A DNA stretch of 64,000 bases from Lysobacter arvi (GCA_031216755.1 JARUHG010000002.1:124001-188000); one strand, 5' to 3'. Positions 44,825 through 54,599 are shown, counted from the first letter of the stretch. Translations and numbers: made by a program. Notes: generated by a model not told the origin, from the sequence alone.

Positions 44825-45163
44825 ATGAACGCCCGGGCGCACCCGCTGGACGCACTGGAAGATGCCCTGCACGAGGAGCGCCGCGCGCTGCTCGAGCACG
44901 ACGTCGAAGCGCTGCTGCGCTCCACCCAGGCGAAGCTGGAAGCGTTGCGCGCCGCCGAGCACGCCGGCGCCGCCGCGAACGATGCGCCCCGCGTGCTCGC
45001 GCTGAGCGAACTCAATCTCGCCAACGGCGCACTGCTGGCGCGCCGTCGCCGCGAAGTGAACTGGGCCCTGCGCCACCTCGGCCGCCTCGACGCCGACGCC
45101 ACCTACGACGCCAGCGGCCAGGCCGGCGCCAAGCCGCACAGCCGTCTGAACGTGTCGGCCTGA
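44825..45163 (+). CDS. flgN: FlgN, chaperone for FlgK and FlgL
   Basis: Helical export chaperone of 112 residues (LDALEDALHEERRALLEHDVEALLRSTQAKLEALRAAEHA). It starts 10 bases after flgM, the usual neighbour. The first ATG after flgM is used; frames beginning earlier lie inside flgM. A terminator-like hairpin follows about 75 bases later. Confidence 0.92.
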   Translation: MNARAHPLDALEDALHEERRALLEHDVEALLRSTQAKLEALRAAEHAGAAANDAPRVLALSELNLANGALLARRRREVNWALRHLGRLDADATYDASGQAGAKPHSRLNVSA

Positions 45164-45167
45164 TCGT

Positions 45168-45293
45168 CGGGACCGGGAACCGGGCGGCGACTGCAACCGC
45201 CACCGCCACGAAACGGCGATCGCTCCGCTTCACACGATGAAGGCCCATCCGGAGGCCTTCGTTCTTTTCGAGTCCCGGGTCCCGGGTCCCGGC
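45168..45293. repeat. G-rich inverted repeat pair, copy 5
   Basis: GGGACCGGGAACCGGG at the left faces GTCCCGGGTCCCGGGTCCCGG at the right, with a CAACCGCCACCG spacer similar to copy 4. It surrounds the terminator after flgN. Confidence 0.7.
45239..45268 (+). terminator. Rho-independent terminator after flgN
   Basis: GAAGGCC / GGCCTTC stem, eight-base loop, followed by GTTCTTTT. The T-rich tail makes this the best intrinsic terminator in the window and separates flgAMN from the kinase gene. Confidence 0.8.
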
Positions 45294-45339
45294 CACATGC
45301 GATACCTTGAGTCCGCCTGACGCGCCGGCTCGGAGTGGA

Positions 45340-46587
45340 ATGAGCGAACAACCCAAAGCACCCAGCGGCGACACCTGGAGCGAAGACATGCTCTGGGCGG
45401 TCGCCATGTCGGACCTGGCGGTCTTCCTGCTCGACGAAGACGGAGGCCTGCTGCACAGCAACGACGCCGGCCGCGTGCTCGCGATGCGCCTGCATCCGGA
45501 TGATCCGCATCCGGACCCGGCGATGCTGCTGTCGTACATCCCCGAACAGGGCTGGCAGATCGCCAAGCGGGACGGCCGGTGGATCGGCGAGGTGCCCACC
45601 GCGCTGCCCGGCCTGGTGCTGGAGATCAAGGCCTTCGCCGGACGCGATCGCGGCCGCTGCCGCCGCTACACCGTGATGACCGACATCTCGGTGCGTTCGG
45701 CGCGCGAAGGCGAACTTCGCCGTCGCCACGACGAACTGCAATCGACCTACGACCGCCTCGCCAGCGCGCAGGAACAACTGCTGCAATCGGAGAAGATGGC
45801 TTCGATCGGCCAGCTCGCCGCGGGCGTCGCGCACGAGATCAACAACCCGATCGGCTACGTGCATTCCAACCTGGGCACGTTGCAGGAATACGCCAGCGCG
45901 CTGCTCGCGCTCATCGACGGCTACGCCAACGCGCTGCAATCGAGCGACCCGGCGGCCAGCCGACCGGCGCTGAGGCAACTGCGCGAGCGGCTGGACGTGG
46001 ACTTCATCGTCGGCGACCTGCCCAAGCTGCTGGAGGAATCGCGCGAAGGCATCGAGCGCGTGACCAAGATCGTGCAGGACCTCAAGGAGTTCTCGCACGT
46101 GGAGCGCGACGAGCCGATGCGCCCGTCGGACCTGCGCAAGGGCCTGGAATCCACGCTCAACATCGTGTGGAACGACCTCAAGTACAAGGCGAAGATCGAA
46201 AAGCACTACCACGACGTGCCGCTGGTGGAGTGCTACCTGTCGGAGATCAACCAGGTCTTCATGAACCTGCTGATCAACGCCGGCCAGGCGATCGACGACC
46301 GCGGCCTGATCACGCTGGCGATGGGCGTGGAGGGCGACGAAGTGTGGGTGAGCGTGGCCGACGACGGCGTCGGCATTCCCGAAGACGCGTTGCAGCGGAT
46401 CTTCGACCCGTTCTACACGACCAAGCCGATCGGCCGCGGCACGGGCCTGGGGCTTGCGATCGCCTATCGCATCGTCGCCAAGCATCACGGCCGCATCGAG
46501 GTGCACAGCCGTCCAGGAGAAGGCAGCACCTTCCGCGTGGTGCTGCCGATCTCCCAGCCGGTGCTGTCGCGACCGCGCGCGAAGTAG
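45340..46587 (+). CDS. Sensor histidine kinase without partner regulator
   Basis: Cytosolic kinase of 415 residues with no transmembrane helix. The N-terminal sensing domain (residues of about 15-120, PAS-like: LAVFLLDEDGGLLHSNDAGRVL) is followed by a coiled coil and the HisKA-type H-box (GQLAAGVAHEINNPIGYV) with His165. The ATPase domain has the N-box NQVFMNLLINAGQAI, and G-boxes DDGVGIP and GTGLGLAI. ATG with GGAG 5 bases upstream. No response regulator is adjacent; the orphan receivers at 23 and 27 kb are possible partners (inference only). Confidence 0.92.
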   Translation: MSEQPKAPSGDTWSEDMLWAVAMSDLAVFLLDEDGGLLHSNDAGRVLAMRLHPDDPHPDPAMLLSYIPEQGWQIAKRDGRWIGEVPTALPGLVLEIKAFAGRDRGRCRRYTVMTDISVRSAREGELRRRHDELQSTYDRLASAQEQLLQSEKMASIGQLAAGVAHEINNPIGYVHSNLGTLQEYASALLALIDGYANALQSSDPAASRPALRQLRERLDVDFIVGDLPKLLEESREGIERVTKIVQDLKEFSHVERDEPMRPSDLRKGLESTLNIVWNDLKYKAKIEKHYHDVPLVECYLSEINQVFMNLLINAGQAIDDRGLITLAMGVEGDEVWVSVADDGVGIPEDALQRIFDPFYTTKPIGRGTGLGLAIAYRIVAKHHGRIEVHSRPGEGSTFRVVLPISQPVLSRPRAK

Positions 46588-46693
46588 GGGCGTGCCGGCG
46601 CGTGCTTCGTCGCACGTAATCGCCGACCGCATCGATGCTGCGGGACTTCGGCCCGCATCCCCTGGACGTCCGCGGCTTCGAACCCAATCCCGC

Positions 46694-47248
46694 GTCATTC
46701 CGGCGAACGCTGGAATCCATTTGGCTCTGTTCTCCACGATGAGTTCAGGTCGTCATCCCGGCGAACGCCGGAACCCAGGCACGCATCGCTCGGGCATGCT
46801 GGCCCGCCGAACCACATCCCCGTCATTCCAGCGAACGCTGGAATCCGTTTGGTTCTGTTCTCGCCGCTGGGTTTCGGTCGTCATCCCGGCGAAAGCCGGG
46901 ACCCAGGCACACGTCGCTCGGGCATCCTCGCCCGCCGAACCACATCACCGTCATCCCAGCGAACGCTGGAATCCGTTTGGCTCTGTTCTCGCCGATGAGT
47001 TCGGGTCGTCATCCCGGCGAACGCCGGGACCCAGGCACGCATCGCTCGGGCATGCTGGCCCGCCGAACCACATCGCCGTCATTCCAGCGGACGCTGGAAT
47101 CCGTTTGGCTTTGTTCTCGCCGCTGGGTTGAGGTCGTCATCCCGGCGAAAGCCGGGACCCAGGCACACGTCGCTCGGGCATCCTCACCCACGGAACGACA
47201 TCACCGTCATTCCAGCGAAAGCTGGAATCCATGTTGCTTTGCTGTCCG
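46694..47248 (+). repeat. 128-bp tandem repeat array, four units plus part of a fifth
   Basis: The motif GTCATTCC/GTCATCCC at the start of each unit recurs at 46694, 46822, 46950, 47078 and 47206: exactly 128 bases apart. Each unit contains two hairpins (type GTCATTCCAGCGAACGCTGG and type GTCATCCCGGCGAACGCCGG) and a stretch CGCTCGGGCAT, with GGCCCGCCGAACCACATC before the next. An inverted copy lies at about 47272-47298. No gene is seen between the kinase and the TonB receptor. Confidence 0.92.
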
Positions 47249-47520
47249 TTCTGGAACCCGCGAGAGCTAAATGGATTCCAGCTTTCGCTGGAATGACGAG
47301 GATGGAATGACGACGAGGATCGCCCGCATCACCGCAGCGCGACAACCCCGACCCATCAGCACAGGCACACGTCCGCAGCCTGCCGTCCGCCTGTTCAGCC
47401 AAGCCGCGTACCTCGCGCCATCCATAAGGTTTCAACCGAAACTTGTAGAACGATCGGGCCGTTGTTGCATTGCACGATGACAAACTCGGCACACTTTGCT
47501 TAGTTTTGGTTAAGGCGTCG

Positions 47521-47534
47521 TGGTAGCGCTATCA
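47521..47534. promoter_or_regulatory. LacI-type operator upstream of the carbohydrate locus
   Basis: TGGTAGCGCTATCA is a palindrome with one mismatched pair, centred on AGCGCT. It resembles operators of LacI-family repressors of TonB-dependent sugar loci in Xanthomonas, as recalled. It is about 310 bases before the receptor ATG. No regulator gene is encoded beside it. Confidence 0.65.
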
Positions 47535-47841
47535 CAGGGGTGCGCTGCCGGACGCCGGAACTGGCGATTACTGCGACTGCACGGGTCACTGGAACCGCAA
47601 GGAAGTCGGTAAGCGAAGTGCGGGACGGGCGATTCGAACGCCCGGCTGGAAAGCATGCGGGGAAACCCGCGGGGTGCCCTGGGGAGGGGCGAAACATCCA
47701 TCGATCGAAGTAGAGGGCAGACCACATGATCTGGTTCCGGTCCCACGCAGCAGGAACGTCCTGGACGCACGCGGCCACTATCGTGCCGCCGTCGCAGGGC
47801 GAGGTTCTCACGATGCAACCGTCCGTCCGGAGGGCCGCGCC

Positions 47842-50800
47842 ATGAGCCCGCGTTCCCGGACGTTCAACACGCGGTTCAACACCCGCACGTTCAAGCGCAC
47901 GGCGATGTTCACCTTCGTCGGCGGCATGCTGGTGATCAATCCGGCGTTCGCGCAGGACGCCACGCAGGCGACGCAGGCGCAGGTGCTGCAGTCGCAGCGG
48001 CCGGCCGACGAAGCCACCACGCTCGATTCGGTGACCGTCACCGGCCTTCGCAACTCGCTCAATCAGTCGATGGAGCTCAAGCGCGAGGCCGCCGGCGTCG
48101 TGGATGCGATCAGCTCCGAAGACATCGGCAAGTTCCCCGACACGAACCTGGCCGAGTCGCTGCAGCGCATCACCGGTATCTCGATCGAACGCCGCGACGG
48201 CGAAGGCGCGCAGATCACCGCGCGCGGCTTCGGCCCGCAGTTCAACATGGTGACCCTCAACGGTCGCCAGATCCCGGGCGCGGATGCGTTCGGCGCGCCG
48301 GGGCAGATCCCGATCGGCGGCGTCGACGGCGGCACGCGCGCGTTCAACTTCGCGCAGCTGGCCTCGGAGGCGATCGACACGCTGGTCGTCTACAAGACCG
48401 GCCAGGCGACCGTGCCCAGCGGCGGCATCGGCGCGACGATCGACATCCGGACCGATCGTCCGTTCAGTCACCAGGGCGGCAACGTCATCGCGAACGTCGG
48501 CGCCAAGGCGGTGTACGACGAATCGCAGCCGTTCGAGACCGACATCACGCCGGAAGTCTCGGGCATCTTCAGCTACGCCAACGCCGACAAGACGTGGGGC
48601 GTGGGCCTGTCGGCGAGCTACCAGAAGCGCCACGGCGGCTCGGTGCAGTCGACCGAGAACGCCTGGAACATGCAGCGCTGGACCGGCACCGACCCGGCCC
48701 TGCGTCCGGACGCGGTCCTGGTGAACGCACCGGCGATCGGCCAGCTGTACGGCATGCCCAACGACCTGCGCTACGCATTCGCCGATTTCGAGCGCGAACG
48801 CATCAACGGCCAGGCGGTGCTGCAGTTCGCGCCGACCGACGCGCTGACCTTCACGCTGGATTACACGTACTCCAGCAACGAGATCACCGAGAACCGCGGC
48901 GAGCAGACGATCTGGCTGCAGCGCGCCAACAGCTTCAGCCATCTCACCTTCGATACCGACGAGGAGGTCGCCACGCCGATCTACCTGCGCGACATCGTCG
49001 GCGCGAAGGACTTCGGCTACGAGCAGCAGCGCCAGGAGCAGGAATACAAGCTCGATTCGATCGGCCTGAACGTGAAGTGGGACGTCACCGACCGCTTCCG
49101 CCTCGCCTTCGACGCGCACAACACCACGTCCGAGAGCCTGCCGAACGATCCGGTCACCGGCGGCGGTTCGACGTTCTTCTCCATCGCCGGCACCAACAAC
49201 TGCACCGTCGGTCCGTACTGCGGCGGCAACTGGGCGCAGGAGCTGTGGTTCAACAACGGCCTGCCGATCGGCGCGCGCACGTGGTACGCCGATGCGATCG
49301 CGGCCGCCGCGGGCGCGAACGGCACGTTGAACCCGGACTTCCCGCCCGAGCAGATCGGTTCGCAGGTGCTGCGCATCAACTCGCAGCGCCAGGAAACCGA
49401 AGTGAAGCAGGGCCGCATCGACGGCGAGTACAACTTCGACGACGGCCGTTTCCTGTTCGGCGTGGATTCGTCCAACGTCACGATGATGCGCAAGCAGGCG
49501 ACCGAAGCGTATTCCACGCTCGGCGACTGGGGCGTGGCCAACACCGGCAACGAGCCGGGGCTGGCCGAACTGCTCACGCCGATCAGCATCGTCGGCATGT
49601 TCGAGGACTGGAACACCTCCGGTGCGGCGCGCGGCGCATGGCGTGGCAACGCCACGGCGGGCGCGTTGTGGGCGGGCGATTTCTACGGCGCGCAGACGCG
49701 TCGCAGCGATCAGCTGGCTGCCGACAACCGCATCGAGGAAGACACCGACTCGGTATACGGCCAGATCGAACTGGACGGCACGCTGGGCGGCTTCCCGACG
49801 CACACGCGCATCGGCGTGCGTTACGAGAAGACCTACCTGACCTCGACCTCGCAGGTCGCCATTCCCACCGCGATCCAGTGGCAGGCGAACAACGACTTCC
49901 GCATCCTGCGCGGCGAGGAGCAGCAGCCCTTCAAGGAAACGCACAGCTACGATTACGTGCTGCCGAACCTCGACTTCAGCCTGGACTTCACCGACGAGAT
50001 CAAGGGCCGCGCGTCGTTCAGCAAGACCATCGCGCGTGCGCCGTACGGCAACCTCTACGCCGGCCCGACGCCGAACCAGCCCACCGGCTCGATCCTGGTC
50101 AACCCTTCCGCACGCGCGGACGGCGACGCCCAGAACCCCGCGCTGGATCCGCTGGAATCGGACAACCTCGACCTTGCCGTGGAGTGGTACTTCGCCGACG
50201 CGAGCTTCGTGTCGGTCACGTTCTGGAACAAGGACGTGAAGAACTTCATCGGCAACTCGGTGGTGCGCGAAACGCTGTACGACCTGCGCGATCCGACCTC
50301 CGGCCCGGATGCACAGGCGGCGCTGGAGTTCCTCACCAGCCAGCAGTGCGCCACGCAGGCCACGGCGGCCGGCGCGGACCTTGCGCAGGCGTGTTCGTCC
50401 AACGACACCGCGCTGTTCACGGCCCTGGCGATGCTGCGCAATCCGGAAACCGGCGGCCTGGCGGCGTACAACGGCACGTCCGCGCAGTCGCTGGCGATGG
50501 AGAACGCGTACGACCTGGTCGGCGAAGCGGACGATCCGCTGTACGAGTTCGACGTGCAGCGTCCGGTCAACCAGAACAGCGCCAACCTGCACGGTTGGGA
50601 AATGGGCGGCCAGTACTTCTTCGGCGAGTCGGGCTTCGGCATCTTCGCCAACTACACGCTGGTCGATGGCGACGTGGCGTTCGACAACACCGTGATCGAA
50701 CGCGACCAGTTCGCGCTGCTCGGCCTGAGCGACACGGCCAACGTGATGTTCATGTACGAGAAGTACGGCTGGTCGGCCCGGCTGGCGTGGAACTGGCGCG

Positions 50801-51039
50801 ACGAGTACCTGATCGCGGCGAACGAGAACGGCTCCAACCGCAATCCGTTCTACGTGGAGGAGTACGAGCAGTGGGACCTGAGCGTGAACTACTCGTTCAA
50901 CGACCACTGGCAGGTCGGCTTCGAGGCCATCAACCTCACCGGCGAGGACGTGCGCTGGCACGGCCGCTCCAAGAAGCAGATGATCAAGCTGGTCGACCAG
51001 AGTCCGCGTTACATGCTGGGCGTTCGCTGGCGCTTCTGA
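47842..51039 (+). CDS. TonB-dependent outer-membrane receptor
   Basis: Outer-membrane transporter of 1065 residues. A signal peptide ends in NPAFA; TonB-box-like LDSVTVTG follows, then the plug (SSEDIGKFPDTNLAESLQRITGISIERRDG, GFGPQFNMVTLNGRQ) and a large barrel ending in LGVRWRF, with a C-terminal Phe as usual for outer-membrane proteins. This is the large Xanthomonas/Caulobacter type found in carbohydrate loci. GGAGG stands 9 bases before the ATG. The genes downstream (SapC, cupin, halogenase, GH3) suggest it takes up a beta-linked oligosaccharide, but the substrate cannot be read from sequence. Confidence 0.94.
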   Translation: MSPRSRTFNTRFNTRTFKRTAMFTFVGGMLVINPAFAQDATQATQAQVLQSQRPADEATTLDSVTVTGLRNSLNQSMELKREAAGVVDAISSEDIGKFPDTNLAESLQRITGISIERRDGEGAQITARGFGPQFNMVTLNGRQIPGADAFGAPGQIPIGGVDGGTRAFNFAQLASEAIDTLVVYKTGQATVPSGGIGATIDIRTDRPFSHQGGNVIANVGAKAVYDESQPFETDITPEVSGIFSYANADKTWGVGLSASYQKRHGGSVQSTENAWNMQRWTGTDPALRPDAVLVNAPAIGQLYGMPNDLRYAFADFERERINGQAVLQFAPTDALTFTLDYTYSSNEITENRGEQTIWLQRANSFSHLTFDTDEEVATPIYLRDIVGAKDFGYEQQRQEQEYKLDSIGLNVKWDVTDRFRLAFDAHNTTSESLPNDPVTGGGSTFFSIAGTNNCTVGPYCGGNWAQELWFNNGLPIGARTWYADAIAAAAGANGTLNPDFPPEQIGSQVLRINSQRQETEVKQGRIDGEYNFDDGRFLFGVDSSNVTMMRKQATEAYSTLGDWGVANTGNEPGLAELLTPISIVGMFEDWNTSGAARGAWRGNATAGALWAGDFYGAQTRRSDQLAADNRIEEDTDSVYGQIELDGTLGGFPTHTRIGVRYEKTYLTSTSQVAIPTAIQWQANNDFRILRGEEQQPFKETHSYDYVLPNLDFSLDFTDEIKGRASFSKTIARAPYGNLYAGPTPNQPTGSILVNPSARADGDAQNPALDPLESDNLDLAVEWYFADASFVSVTFWNKDVKNFIGNSVVRETLYDLRDPTSGPDAQAALEFLTSQQCATQATAAGADLAQACSSNDTALFTALAMLRNPETGGLAAYNGTSAQSLAMENAYDLVGEADDPLYEFDVQRPVNQNSANLHGWEMGGQYFFGESGFGIFANYTLVDGDVAFDNTVIERDQFALLGLSDTANVMFMYEKYGWSARLAWNWRDEYLIAANENGSNRNPFYVEEYEQWDLSVNYSFNDHWQVGFEAINLTGEDVRWHGRSKKQMIKLVDQSPRYMLGVRWRF

Positions 51040-51108
51040 AGCAGGATGAGTTTGTGGAAGTGAGAAGCGAGCGGGCGTCGGCCCCTTCGCTTGCATGAAC
51101 AAGGCGCG

Positions 51109-51140
51109 GGAAACGGACGGGCTCCGACCCGTTCGTTTCC
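51109..51140 (+). terminator. Hairpin between receptor and SapC genes
   Basis: GGAAACGGACGGG pairs with CCCGTTCGTTTCC (12 of 13 bases) around a six-base loop. Without a T-tail it may lower downstream expression rather than end the transcript, as is common after outer-membrane receptors. Confidence 0.6.
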
Positions 51141-51236
51141 CGTTTCCTTCGGAAGGCGAAACGAGTAAAAGAGTCAGGAACCCGGCGAGGACAGCGCCCA
51201 CTCCTCACGCCTCTCCACTCGCTCCTGCTCAAGGCC

Positions 51237-51974
51237 ATGGCCCGATACGAACTGCTCAACAACATCACGCACAAGGATCTGCGCGTCGCCACGCGTTTCG
51301 GCCGCGAGTTCGGTGACGACATCGGCATGGTGCTGGCGTTTCCCACCGAATTTGCCGAGTTGCAACGCGAATACCCGATCTTCTTCCGCAAGGATCGCGA
51401 TGCCGGCCAGTGGCAGGCGGTCGCGCTGCTGGGTTTCGACGCGAAGGAAAACCTCTTCCTGCAGGGCGAACGCTGGAACGCGACGTACCTTCCCGGCGCG
51501 ATCGCGAAAGGCCCGTTCCTCATCGGCTTCCAGGAGCAGCGCGTCGACGGCGAAGTGCGCCGCGAACCGGTGGTGCACGTGGACATGGACCATCCGCGCG
51601 TCGCGACCGGCGAAGGCGAAGCGGTGTTCCTGCCGCAGGGCGGGAACAGCGCCTACCTGGAACACATCTCGACGGTGCTGCGCGGCATCCGCGACGGCGT
51701 CGACGCCGGACAGGCCATGTACGCGGCGCTGGACGCACTGGAACTGATCCAGCCGGTGTCGCTGGACATCACGCTGGACGAAGGCCATCGCGTGAGCCTG
51801 ACCGGACTGCACAACATCGACCGCGACCGCCTGGCTGCGCTCGATGCCGACACACTGCACGCGCTGCATCGCGCGGGTTATCTGGAAGGCGTGTACCTGG
51901 TGCTCGCATCGGTGCACAACCTGCGCCGGCTGATGGCGGAAAAGCAGCGGCGGCTGCGCGAGACCGCGCAGTGA
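51237..51974 (+). CDS. SapC-family protein
   Basis: Cytosolic protein of 245 residues (MARYELLNNITHKDLRV, FPTEFAELQREYPIFFRKD, ENLFLQGERWNATYLPGAI), typical of SapC-family proteins found after TonB receptors in Xanthomonadaceae and Caulobacter. The name derives from a distant surface-array/peptide-resistance protein and says little about function here. Its stop overlaps the next gene's GTG. No signal peptide or membrane segment is seen. Confidence 0.88.
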   Translation: MARYELLNNITHKDLRVATRFGREFGDDIGMVLAFPTEFAELQREYPIFFRKDRDAGQWQAVALLGFDAKENLFLQGERWNATYLPGAIAKGPFLIGFQEQRVDGEVRREPVVHVDMDHPRVATGEGEAVFLPQGGNSAYLEHISTVLRGIRDGVDAGQAMYAALDALELIQPVSLDITLDEGHRVSLTGLHNIDRDRLAALDADTLHALHRAGYLEGVYLVLASVHNLRRLMAEKQRRLRETAQ

Positions 51975-53029
51975 ACGCACTCGCCGGCGATGCGACGATG
52001 CAGGCGCGCGCCGGCGTCACGCAGCCGCTGGCCGAGTTGCACGGCCTGCGCGGCGATGCGCTGCCGATCGATGCGTTGCTCGCGGCGGGCGAACCGGTGG
52101 TGCTGCGCGGCATCGCGCGCGACTGGGAGCTGGTGCAGGAAGGCGCGCGTTCGATGCAGGCGGCGATGGACTGCCTGCGCCGTCACGACAACGGCCAACC
52201 GGTGACGTACTCCTGGGGAGCGCCGGACATTCGCGGCCGCCCCTTCTACAACGACGACTTCACCCAACTCAATTTCGAGGTGCGCCGCGGCGCCTTGTCG
52301 CAGGTGCTGGACGAGATCGCCGCGCATGCGCAGGACGCGTCGCCGCCGACGTACTACGTCGCCTCGCTGCTGATCGACACGCGACTGCCCGGATTGCGCG
52401 TCGGCAACGACCTTGGCCTGGCCGCGCAGGGCATCGACGCGCCGCCGAGCATCTGGATCGGCAACCGCGTCACCGCGTCGTGCCATTACGACGCGATGAA
52501 CAACATCGCCGTCTGCGCGGTCGGGCGTCGTCGCTTCACGCTGTTTCCGCCGGAGCAGATCCACAACCTGTACCCGGGGCCGCTGGATCCCACGCCGGGC
52601 GGGCAGTCGGTGAGCGTGGTCGATTTCGATGCGCCTGACTTCGCGCGGTATCCGCGTTTTTCCGATGCGCTCGCGGCCGCGCGCAGCGCGGTGCTCGAAC
52701 CCGGCGACGCGATCTTCATGCCGAGCCTGTGGTGGCATCACGTGCAGGCGCTGGAAGCGTTCAACGTGCTGGTGAACACATGGTGGAGCAGCGTGCCCGC
52801 GCACGTGCCCACGCCGATGCACGCGCTGTACCACGCGATCTGGGCGCTGCGCGATCGCCCGGAGCGCGAGAAGGAAGCCTGGCGCGAGGTGTTCGACTAC
52901 TACGTGTTCGGCGCGGCCGGGCAGGCGGGCGGGCACCTTCCGCCGCAGGCACGCGGCGCGCTGGCGCCGATGGACGACGCGCTCGCGCGGCAGATGCGCG
53001 CGATGCTGATCGCCAAACTCAACCGTTGA
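51971..53029 (+). CDS. JmjC/cupin-like domain protein
   Basis: Protein of 352 residues with a JmjC-type cupin fold, like FIH-type oxygenases. It shows IWIGNRVTASCHYDAMNNIAVCAVGRRRFTLFPPEQIHNLYPGPLDP, where HYD would give the first two iron ligands, and a later His in PSLWWHHVQALEAFNVLVNTWW. This matches Fe(II)/2-oxoglutarate dioxygenases; substrate unknown. The GTG start overlaps the SapC stop (GTGA). It lies between SapC and a halogenase, a conserved neighbour set in carbohydrate loci. Confidence 0.85.
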   Translation: MNALAGDATMQARAGVTQPLAELHGLRGDALPIDALLAAGEPVVLRGIARDWELVQEGARSMQAAMDCLRRHDNGQPVTYSWGAPDIRGRPFYNDDFTQLNFEVRRGALSQVLDEIAAHAQDASPPTYYVASLLIDTRLPGLRVGNDLGLAAQGIDAPPSIWIGNRVTASCHYDAMNNIAVCAVGRRRFTLFPPEQIHNLYPGPLDPTPGGQSVSVVDFDAPDFARYPRFSDALAAARSAVLEPGDAIFMPSLWWHHVQALEAFNVLVNTWWSSVPAHVPTPMHALYHAIWALRDRPEREKEAWREVFDYYVFGAAGQAGGHLPPQARGALAPMDDALARQMRAMLIAKLNR

Positions 53030-53069
53030 GCCGCAGCGCTCGACGCCAATGTCACACGAGGGAGAGCAG

Positions 53070-54599
53070 ATGGAGAAGGGCAGGATCCGCAGGGTCGTGA
53101 TCGCCGGGGGCGGCACCGCCGGATGGCTCGCGGCGGCTGCGCTGACGCATCAGTTCCGCGATCTGCTCGACGTGGTCCTCATCGAATCCGAGCAGATCGG
53201 CACCGTCGGCGTCGGCGAATCGACCGTGCCGCCGATCCGAAATTTCCACCGCTTCCTGCAGATCGACGAGCAGGAATTCCTGCGCGAAGTGGCCGGCACG
53301 TTCAAGCTCGCGATCTCGTTCGAGAACTGGCGCCGGCATGGCGAGCGCTACATCCATCCGTTCGGGGTGACCGGGCAGAGCACGCTGGTCGCGGCGTTCC
53401 ATCATTTCTGGCTCGAAAGCCTGCAGCGCGGCATGGACTCCAGGCTGGGCGACTTCTGCCTGGAAACGCAGGCCGCGCTGGCCGACCGCTTCGCGCTGCC
53501 GCCGAGCCCGCAGGTCAACTACGCCTATCACCTCGACGCCGGCCTGTACGCGCGCTTCCTGCGCAGGCGTTCGGAGGCCTTCGGACTCAAGCGCATCGAA
53601 GGCAAGATCCGCGAGGTGCGACAGAACGGCGAGTCGGGTTACGTCGAAGCCCTGGTGCTGGAAGACGACCAGGTCGTCGAAGGCGATCTGTTCATCGATT
53701 GCACGGGCTTCCGTGGACTGTTGATCGAGCAGACGCTGAAGTCCGGCTACGAGGACTGGCACCAGTGGCTGCCGTGCGATCGCGCGGTGGCGGTGCAGAC
53801 CGAATCGACCGGCGGACCGGTGCCGTATACGCGCGCGATCGCGCACGAAGCCGGCTGGCGCTGGCACATTCCGCTGCAGCATCGCGTCGGCACGGGCTGG
53901 GTGTATTCCAGCCGTCACATGTCCGACGACGAAGCCACCGCGCGGCTGCTCAAGGACGCCGCCGCGACGCCGATCCGCGATCCGTGGCGCGTGCCGTTCC
54001 GCAGCGGACGCCGCCTGAAGGCCTGGAACAAGAACGTCGTGTCGCTGGGCCTGGCGAGCGGCTTCATCGAGCCGCTGGAATCGACCAGCCTGCATCTGTC
54101 GATGACGTCGATCGTGCGGCTGGTCGAGTCGTTCCCGTTCGACGGCATTCCCGACTCGCTGGTGGAGCTCTACAACGACACGGGCCGTCGCGAGATGGAA
54201 CACGTGCGCGACTTCATCATCCTGCACTACCACGCGAACCAGCGCGACGAAGCGATGTGGACGCAGTGCCGCGAGATGGACATCCCCGATTCGCTGTCCA
54301 TCCGCCTGCGTGCGTGGCGCGATCGCGCGCATGCGTGGCAGGGCGCGAACGAACTGTTCCGCGTGGATTCGTGGACGCACGTGATGCTCGGGCAGGGATT
54401 GCAGCCGCAGCAGCACCATCCGCTCGCGCGTGCGCTGCCGGACGACCAGATGCGTCGCTTCTTCGATTCGATCCGCAAGCCCATCGACGAAGCGGTGGCG
54501 AAGTTCCCGACGCAGCAGGAATTCATCGACCGCTACTGCAAGGCGGCGCCGGAAGTGTGGGGCGCACGGCGGAAGGCAGGAGTGGGGGTCGAGGAGTGA
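53070..54599 (+). CDS. Flavin-dependent tryptophan-halogenase-like protein
   Basis: FAD protein of 509 residues. The FAD motif GGGTAGW is at 13-19; GVGESTVP follows. The Lys that forms the chlorinating species in tryptophan halogenases is at position 79 (GTFKLAISFENW), the same number as in PrnA/RebH. The Trp-rich motif GWRWHIP and the Glu in FIEPLES (about 334) are also kept. The ATG used has GGGAG close upstream; an earlier ATG at 53049 has none. Despite full motifs, members next to SapC and TonB receptors have no known halogenation product. Confidence 0.9.
   Translation: MEKGRIRRVVIAGGGTAGWLAAAALTHQFRDLLDVVLIESEQIGTVGVGESTVPPIRNFHRFLQIDEQEFLREVAGTFKLAISFENWRRHGERYIHPFGVTGQSTLVAAFHHFWLESLQRGMDSRLGDFCLETQAALADRFALPPSPQVNYAYHLDAGLYARFLRRRSEAFGLKRIEGKIREVRQNGESGYVEALVLEDDQVVEGDLFIDCTGFRGLLIEQTLKSGYEDWHQWLPCDRAVAVQTESTGGPVPYTRAIAHEAGWRWHIPLQHRVGTGWVYSSRHMSDDEATARLLKDAAATPIRDPWRVPFRSGRRLKAWNKNVVSLGLASGFIEPLESTSLHLSMTSIVRLVESFPFDGIPDSLVELYNDTGRREMEHVRDFIILHYHANQRDEAMWTQCREMDIPDSLSIRLRAWRDRAHAWQGANELFRVDSWTHVMLGQGLQPQQHHPLARALPDDQMRRFFDSIRKPIDEAVAKFPTQQEFIDRYCKAAPEVWGARRKAGVGVEE

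Noticed and set aside
46694-47298. Possible CRISPR array, because of regular repeats
   Set aside because: Period is 128 bases, the whole unit is repeated with no unique spacers, and no cas genes are nearby; units are REP-type hairpins.
47500-51201. A 1233-codon open frame on the minus strand opposite the TonB receptor
   Set aside because: The plus strand encodes a complete receptor with signal peptide, plug and barrel; the antisense frame is Arg/Val-rich without any motif.
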